A program made the translations under genes and the position numbers. The notes below the pieces were generated by a model. The model saw nothing but the letters and a program-made list of their open reading frames with translations. It ran no database searches and was not told where the DNA came from. Positions 59,345 through 64,000 of a stretch of 64,000 nucleotides of DNA are shown here, in pieces. The stretch is from positions 62,001 through 126,000 of the forward strand of contig NZ_JAFBFC010000006.1 in NCBI RefSeq assembly GCF_016909075.1, read 5' to 3'. How positions within the stretch are numbered: position 1 is the first letter of the stretch; the number at the start of each line of letters is the position of its first letter. Source of the stretch: Priestia iocasae. GTDB taxonomy: Bacteria; Bacillota; Bacilli; Bacillales; Bacillaceae_H.

Positions 59345-61399
59345 ATATCAATTGCATCTCGCATTATTAAACATAAAAAAGCCGTTTTACTTGTCTTTTT
59401 CGTCTTAACGGTACTATCAGCTGTGGCTTCATCTTTTGTTTCGGTGAACTACAACATGGTTGATTATTTACCAGAAGAGGCTCAATCGGTTAAAGGCATT
59501 CACATTATGGAAGAAGAGTTCTCAGGAGCGGTCCCGAATACTCGGGTGATGATTCCAGATGTTACCGTGCCAGAAGCGCTTGACTATAAAGAGAAGCTTA
59601 CGGCCATTGATGGCGTGACGGATGTTCTATGGCTCGATGATGTCATGGATGTGAAAACACCGTTAGAGCTAGCCGACTCGTCCTTAGTCGAAACATATTA
59701 CAAAGATGAAACGGCACTCTTTTCCATCGGCGTCGAAAACGGGAAAGAAGTAGCCGCAACGGATGCCATTTACACGTTAATTGGCGAAGACGGAGCGATT
59801 GCGGGAGAAGCAAGCAATACCGCAAGCTCACAAAAGATGGCCGGATCAGAGTCGATGTATGCCGGACTTCTGTTAGTTCCCATTATTATTTTCATTTTAG
59901 TCATTTCCACGACATCATGGATTGAGCCAGTGTTTTTCTTAACCGCGATTGGTGTATCAGTTTTAATTAACCTTGGTACGAACATTTTTATCGGAGAAGT
60001 GTCGTTTGTGACTCAATCGGTTGCTCCGATCTTACAGCTAGCGGTCTCACTTGATTATGCGGTCTTTCTGTTACATAGTTTTTCAGATTATCGAAAAACA
60101 ACCGAAGACCCTGCAGAAGCAATGAAGTTAGCGATGAAAAAGTCGTTTCCAGCGATTACAGCAAGTGCGGCGACGACATTCTTTGGGTTTATCGCCTTGA
60201 TGTTTATGAACTTTGAAATTGGGTCAGATCTTGGGTTAAACCTTGTGAAAGGCATCTTGTTAAGTTTTATTAGTGTGATGGTGTTCCTGCCTGCCCTTAC
60301 GCTTTATTTTTATAAATGGATGGATAAAACGAAGCATAAAAGCTTTATTCCGGATTTTAAAGGAATTGGAAATAAGTTTGTGAAGCTGAAAGTTCCTAGT
60401 TTGCTTATTATCGCGATCATTATCATTCCAGCGTTTTTAGCACAAAGCAACACCTCGTTCATTTACGGTTTAGGTGAACAGCCGGAGAATACGCGAAATG
60501 GAAGAGACTTGGTGAAAGTACAAGAAGCGTTCGGAGATATGACGCCGATTGTTGTGTTAGTACCTAGAGGAGACATAGCGAAAGAAGAAGAGATGGTCAA
60601 AGAGTTTGAACAGCTTGACTATGTCACGGGTGTCATTGCGTATGCGAACAGTGTGGGGACGGCGATTCCACCAGAGTACTTAGACGAATCCGTTCGCGAT
60701 GAGTTTTACTCCGAAAACTATAGTCGTATCGTCATTAATACGAACCAGACCACAGAAGGAGACGTTCCGTTTTCAATCGTGGAAAATGTCGAGAAAATCG
60801 CAGCGAATTATTATGGAGAGCAGGCACTTAGTTTAGGGGAAAGTGTGACACTGTACGATATTAAAAATACGGTCACAAAAGACAATATCGTCGTAAACAC
60901 GTTAACGATTGCGACGATTGCGCTTGTGCTACTCATTAGCTTCCGTTCCATCTCCATGCCGGTTGTATTACTGATTACGATTCAAGCAGCGGTGTGGATC
61001 AACTTGTCGATTCCATACTTTGCGAACACCTCACTCGTATTCGTAGGGTACCTCATTATTAGTACCGTGCAGCTTGCAGCGACGGTCGACTATGCGATTT
61101 TATTAACAGAAGCGTACAATCACAATCGAAAAGAGCTGTCTGCGAAAGAAGCGATGATCAAAACGTTAGATGAAAAGACGTTTTCGATTTCGATTTCGGC
61201 CGCGATTTTATCAAGCGTCGGGTTCATTTTATGGATTACCTCGTCGAACCCAATCGTACAGTCGATTGGACTGTTACTCGGTCGAGGAGCGCTACTGGCG
61301 TTTATTATGGTCGTCATTTTGTTACCGGCATTACTGATTGTTTTAGATAAAGTCATTAAGAAAACAACCTATCAAGCAAATTATCATGAGGAGAAGTGA
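59345..61399 (+). CDS. MMPL/RND-family membrane exporter, start codon abnormal
   Basis: About 684 residues, two sets of six membrane helices (MMPL architecture) with extracytoplasmic loops after helices 1 and 7. VAPILQLAVSLDYAVFLLHSF and VQLAATVDYAILLTEAYNH carry the conserved D-Y of the proton relay. The first helix (IIKHKKAVLLVFFVLTVLSA) lies upstream of the first usable start (GTG 59423), so the natural start should be near 59342-59351, where only ACG, ATA and ATT codons occur, correctly spaced after GAGAGGGTG. Coordinates given start at ATA 59345. Stop overlaps the next gene's leader; operon with it, opposite a TetR gene. Confidence 0.82.
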   Translation: MSIASRIIKHKKAVLLVFFVLTVLSAVASSFVSVNYNMVDYLPEEAQSVKGIHIMEEEFSGAVPNTRVMIPDVTVPEALDYKEKLTAIDGVTDVLWLDDVMDVKTPLELADSSLVETYYKDETALFSIGVENGKEVAATDAIYTLIGEDGAIAGEASNTASSQKMAGSESMYAGLLLVPIIIFILVISTTSWIEPVFFLTAIGVSVLINLGTNIFIGEVSFVTQSVAPILQLAVSLDYAVFLLHSFSDYRKTTEDPAEAMKLAMKKSFPAITASAATTFFGFIALMFMNFEIGSDLGLNLVKGILLSFISVMVFLPALTLYFYKWMDKTKHKSFIPDFKGIGNKFVKLKVPSLLIIAIIIIPAFLAQSNTSFIYGLGEQPENTRNGRDLVKVQEAFGDMTPIVVLVPRGDIAKEEEMVKEFEQLDYVTGVIAYANSVGTAIPPEYLDESVRDEFYSENYSRIVINTNQTTEGDVPFSIVENVEKIAANYYGEQALSLGESVTLYDIKNTVTKDNIVVNTLTIATIALVLLISFRSISMPVVLLITIQAAVWINLSIPYFANTSLVFVGYLIISTVQLAATVDYAILLTEAYNHNRKELSAKEAMIKTLDEKTFSISISAAILSSVGFILWITSSNPIVQSIGLLLGRGALLAFIMVVILLPALLIVLDKVIKKTTYQANYHEEK

Positions 61400-61401
61400 G
61401 G

Positions 61402-63192
61402 ATGATGAAAACACGATACGTATCCGTAGCCGTTGCCACGATGCTTGCTGTTCCAACCGTCCTATCTGCTCCTGCTTATGCAGCGACAGGAGAAGTCGCT
61501 TCTAAGGAAGAAGTCGTGTATGCGACCCTTACGGCAGATGGGGACGTTGATCGTGTGTATGTGGTGAACACGCTAGATGTTGAGCAAGCAGGAGTCATCA
61601 CGGATTATGGACAGTACAAAACGGTCAAAAATTTAACGAATGTGGAAAAGATGAACCGAGAAGGCAAATCAATCTCGGTGGAAGCACCAGAAGGGAAATT
61701 TTATTATCAAGGGAACATGGACAATACAACACAGCTGCCTTGGAATGTTGACGTGTCGTATACCTTAGACGGCGAGGAGAAGGAAGCCTCAGAGCTTGCG
61801 GGGACCTCAGGTAAGGTCGAGATGACTATTACGACGAAGAAAAATGAAAAAGTAAACCCTGCTTTTTATGAAAATTATTTGTTACAGATTTCCGTTACCT
61901 TGCCAAACACGTACCAAAACATTGAATCCACAGGCGGAATGGTCGCGAACGTCGGAAAGAATAAGCAAATCACGTTCACCGTTTTACCAGAACGAGAAGA
62001 AGCGTTAAAAGTGGAGGCGGATGTGAAGGACTTTGAATTTCAAGGGGTCGAGATTGCTGCTGTTCCATCAAGCTTTCCGATTGATATGGGCGATACCGAT
62101 CGCTTAACAGACGATATGGGTAAGCTGTCAGATGGAATTCGTGACGTGCACAGTGGTGTGACGGAGCTAGAGGATGGTGTCACAGAGCTAAATAAAGGAG
62201 CCGCTAAGCTAGCAAAAGGCTCTGCACAGATGAAATCAGGCATCAATGAACTCAATCGTCCATCGGGTGACATTGTTTCTGGGTCAACCGAGATTAAACA
62301 TGCGCTTCAAACGTTAAATAAAGAGCTATCGGGTAGTGCTAGTGGCATGGATTTAGAAGCGTTAAGTGAATTACCTGGTGGCTTAAAAAAATTAGCGGAC
62401 GGACTACAGCAAACGAATGCTGGATTAACAACGCTGCAACAAAATTATCAACAATCCTACACGGCACTAGATGGAGCCATTCGTGCGATTCCAGCCACAC
62501 AAGTGACAGAAGAAGAAATTGCGACTCTGTACGCGAGTGGAGCAAATAAGCAAGTGGTGGATACATTGGTTGCTTCCTATACAGCGGCGCAAAAGGTAAG
62601 AGGCACATATGAAGCGGTGCAAGCAGCCTTTGCGGCCGTGGATCCAACATTAACGCAAGTAAAAAGCTCGCTTGGAACGATTAGCGGGCAATTACAAGAA
62701 ATCTCAAAAGGTATCGCCATCTCGCTAGAAAGCATGGATACGGGTGGATTAGCGGAGCTTCAAAAAGGGATTGAACAATTAGCAACGAACTACAACACGT
62801 TTCATACAGGCATTGTTCAGTACACACAAGGAGTCGGGCAGCTAGCCAACTCGTATAGTGAGCTGCATGGTGGCATGACCAGCCTTTCGAGTGGCACCAA
62901 TGAGCTCAAAGGCGGTGTCGGAGAGCTACAGGATGGCACAGCGCAGCTGAACAATGAAACAAAAGATTTACCAGAGCGCCTACAAGCCGAAATCAATGAG
63001 ATGATTGCGCAGTTCGATAAGTCGGACTTCAAACCCATCTCGTTTGTCTCACCTGAAAACGAAAACGTTCAATCGGTTCAATTCGTCTTGAAAACCGAAA
63101 GCATCAAAAACGAGGAGCCGAAAGAAAAGAAAGCCGTAGAAGAAGAGAAGAAAGGGTTTTGGGCGTTGTTTAAGGAATTGTTTAACAAGTAA
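61402..63192 (+). CDS. Secreted/anchored protein with LxxG heptad (YhgE/Pip-type) repeats
   Basis: 596 residues from ATG at 61402, two bases after the MMPL stop (GAGGAG upstream). Signal peptide (VAVATMLAVPTVLSAPAYA). N-terminal beta-rich domain to about 210. Then clusters of x-x-x-L-x-x-G heptads (KLSDGIRDVHSGVTELEDG, LNKGAAKLAKGSAQMKSG; later LHGGMTSLSSGTNELKGG), the coiled rods seen in YhgE/Pip and in MMPL accessory proteins. C-terminus Lys/Glu-rich, ending KGFWALFKELFNK. No C-terminal membrane helices. Probably the extracytoplasmic partner of the MMPL exporter. Confidence 0.8.
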   Translation: MMKTRYVSVAVATMLAVPTVLSAPAYAATGEVASKEEVVYATLTADGDVDRVYVVNTLDVEQAGVITDYGQYKTVKNLTNVEKMNREGKSISVEAPEGKFYYQGNMDNTTQLPWNVDVSYTLDGEEKEASELAGTSGKVEMTITTKKNEKVNPAFYENYLLQISVTLPNTYQNIESTGGMVANVGKNKQITFTVLPEREEALKVEADVKDFEFQGVEIAAVPSSFPIDMGDTDRLTDDMGKLSDGIRDVHSGVTELEDGVTELNKGAAKLAKGSAQMKSGINELNRPSGDIVSGSTEIKHALQTLNKELSGSASGMDLEALSELPGGLKKLADGLQQTNAGLTTLQQNYQQSYTALDGAIRAIPATQVTEEEIATLYASGANKQVVDTLVASYTAAQKVRGTYEAVQAAFAAVDPTLTQVKSSLGTISGQLQEISKGIAISLESMDTGGLAELQKGIEQLATNYNTFHTGIVQYTQGVGQLANSYSELHGGMTSLSSGTNELKGGVGELQDGTAQLNNETKDLPERLQAEINEMIAQFDKSDFKPISFVSPENENVQSVQFVLKTESIKNEEPKEKKAVEEEKKGFWALFKELFNK

Positions 63193-63198
63193 TCGAAT

Positions 63199-63246
63199 AA
63201 AAGGCCTGTCACAACCGTAATTCGGACAGTGACAGGCCTTTTTTTA
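63199..63246. terminator. Bidirectional terminator
   Basis: AAAAGGCCTGTCAC / GTGACAGGCCTTTTT with 17-nt loop, between converging genes; overlaps the stop of the next gene. Confidence 0.9.
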
Positions 63247-63843
63247 CTTCCAGATCCCTTTTTTAAAGGTCGCAGCTTCCTTTTCATATTTTGATAAGGT
63301 TGTTGCGTATTTATTATTTGCAGAATTTGTAACAGCTCGAGCATATCCTTCACGCACTAAGGTCTGGTTAATCATATTTTTTCCTACATGTACATAAGCC
63401 CACAAGTTTCCTTGCTTATCGTATTTTACTTTATCAAACTCTAAAGTGACTGTTTGATTCAATATTTTACGTTGTAAGAAGTCGTGAGCTAAATTTTGTG
63501 AAAGATTATTAGATAATTTAACTCCAATAAGGTTAATGGTTGTTGCTTTACCATTGACATAACCACGGATAGCCGACCCATTACGAATGTATGTAACTTT
63601 CACTGTTGTGGGTTGTGCTTCTGCTTTCTTAGGTGCTACTGTCGTTCCTTGTTTAGGCTTTGTTGTTGGAGCTCCACTGTTGTGATTATGATATTGACCA
63701 TAATTTAAACCCCAATTTTCACAATTAGTACGACAAGTATGACCGCCATTTCCATCTGTACGCCCTGGATGAGCATAAGTAGGTGCAGTTATACCTAGAA
63801 GTAAGGACGTTGATAATAAGGCACTTACTATTTGTTTTTTCAT
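63244..63843 (-). CDS. Secreted YHYH plus thermonuclease-fold (SNase-like) protein, catalytic residues altered
   Basis: 199 residues. Signal peptide 1-24 (LLGITAPTYA cleavage), then a YHYH domain (HPGRTDGNGGHTCRTNCENW, then YGQYHNH; two Cys), a Pro/Thr/Lys linker, and an SNase-like domain (about 78-199) with GKATTINLIGVKL, TLEFDKVKYDKQGNLWAYVHVG, LVREGYA. Staphylococcal nuclease uses Arg35, Glu43 and Arg87; the corresponding places here read GVK, NLS and GNLW, so nuclease activity is doubtful. Start behind GGGAGAA. Likely a wall or extracellular binding protein. Confidence 0.8.
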   Translation of the reverse strand: MKKQIVSALLSTSLLLGITAPTYAHPGRTDGNGGHTCRTNCENWGLNYGQYHNHNSGAPTTKPKQGTTVAPKKAEAQPTTVKVTYIRNGSAIRGYVNGKATTINLIGVKLSNNLSQNLAHDFLQRKILNQTVTLEFDKVKYDKQGNLWAYVHVGKNMINQTLVREGYARAVTNSANNKYATTLSKYEKEAATFKKGIWK

Positions 63844-64000
63844 TACATATTCTCCCTATCTTATAAATATCAAACTGATACTATATTACTACCAAGGGCG
63901 AGAAATTTCCATATATATTTTATTTACATAGTGTTAATAGTGAAAAGGAACTATACAGCACCACAATTAAGGTATAGTGGGAATAGAAAGGCTAAAATGA

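Noticed and set aside
1-64000. CRISPR arrays, tRNA/rRNA genes, prophage or intact insertion sequences
   Set aside because: No regularly spaced repeats with spacers, no tRNA cloverleaf or rRNA sequence, and no transposase, integrase or phage structural gene seen.

Overview
The window is low-GC chromosomal DNA of a Firmicute, almost certainly an endospore-forming Bacillaceae close to Bacillus/Priestia. Evidence: strong AGGAGG-type ribosome sites, frequent TTG/GTG starts, a polysaccharide deacetylase of the PdaA type, sigma-B-, PerR-, NsrR- and CcpA-like sites, and a gene order that follows the yfm-yfl-yfk-yfj arc of B. subtilis (helicase YfmL, ABC-F YfmM, NO synthase YflM, YflJ, YfkM, YfkK, YfkJ, YfkI, YfkH, YfkF, YfkE, YfkD, YfkAB, PdaA, RlmCD-like). 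A 133-bp dispersed intergenic repeat of the kind common in Priestia-type genomes lies at 8.4 kb. No rRNA, tRNA, CRISPR, prophage or intact insertion sequence was seen. The species is an inference.

Layout. 0-10.3 kb: truncated CorA, small stress-type protein, DEAD-box helicase, decayed NhaC-type antiporter, MsrA, a RecG-like ATP-binding protein with a perfect 21-bp coding repeat, an S2P-like protein lacking its catalytic Glu, HelD-like helicase, acyl-CoA synthetase. 10.3-17.5 kb: GNAT, ABC-F, MaoC hydratase, methionine gamma-lyase, a cobalamin-binding protein overlapping a STAS protein, hydroxyacid dehydrogenase. 17.6-22.7 kb: nitric oxide block (NO synthase, NsrR, flavohaemoglobin with two NsrR-like operators). 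22.8-29.7 kb: N-monooxygenase and transporters (AGCS, BCCT, DASS) plus YfkM. 30-36.7 kb: twin secreted proteins, membrane hydrolase, adenine deaminase behind a guanine-class purine riboswitch, and the yfkKJIH block. 36.8-46.1 kb: ZosA-like ATPase with a PerR-like box, MFS, OsmC, YfkE, YfkD, YfkAB and several tiny conserved proteins. 46.4-53.2 kb: membrane proteins with a broken XRE regulator, class I fumarase, PdaA, RlmCD. 53.2-64 kb: accessory region with a lipoprotein, DUF2711, SLH protein, poorly known small genes, a TetR/MMPL/heptad-repeat export module and a YHYH-nuclease-fold secreted protein.

The most interesting system is the overlapping pair at 14.84-16.26 kb. The first protein is a free-standing cobalamin-binding module with the W-x9-EH motif known from CarH-type B12 photoreceptors but with no DNA-binding domain. 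The second is an RsbR-like STAS protein whose phospho-acceptor position is Glu. Together they look like a B12/light sensor feeding a partner-switching or stressosome pathway. Other notable items are the guanine-class switch on adenine deaminase, a possible minus-strand small RNA at 43.4 kb, the MMPL gene lacking a normal start codon, and the truncated XRE regulator.
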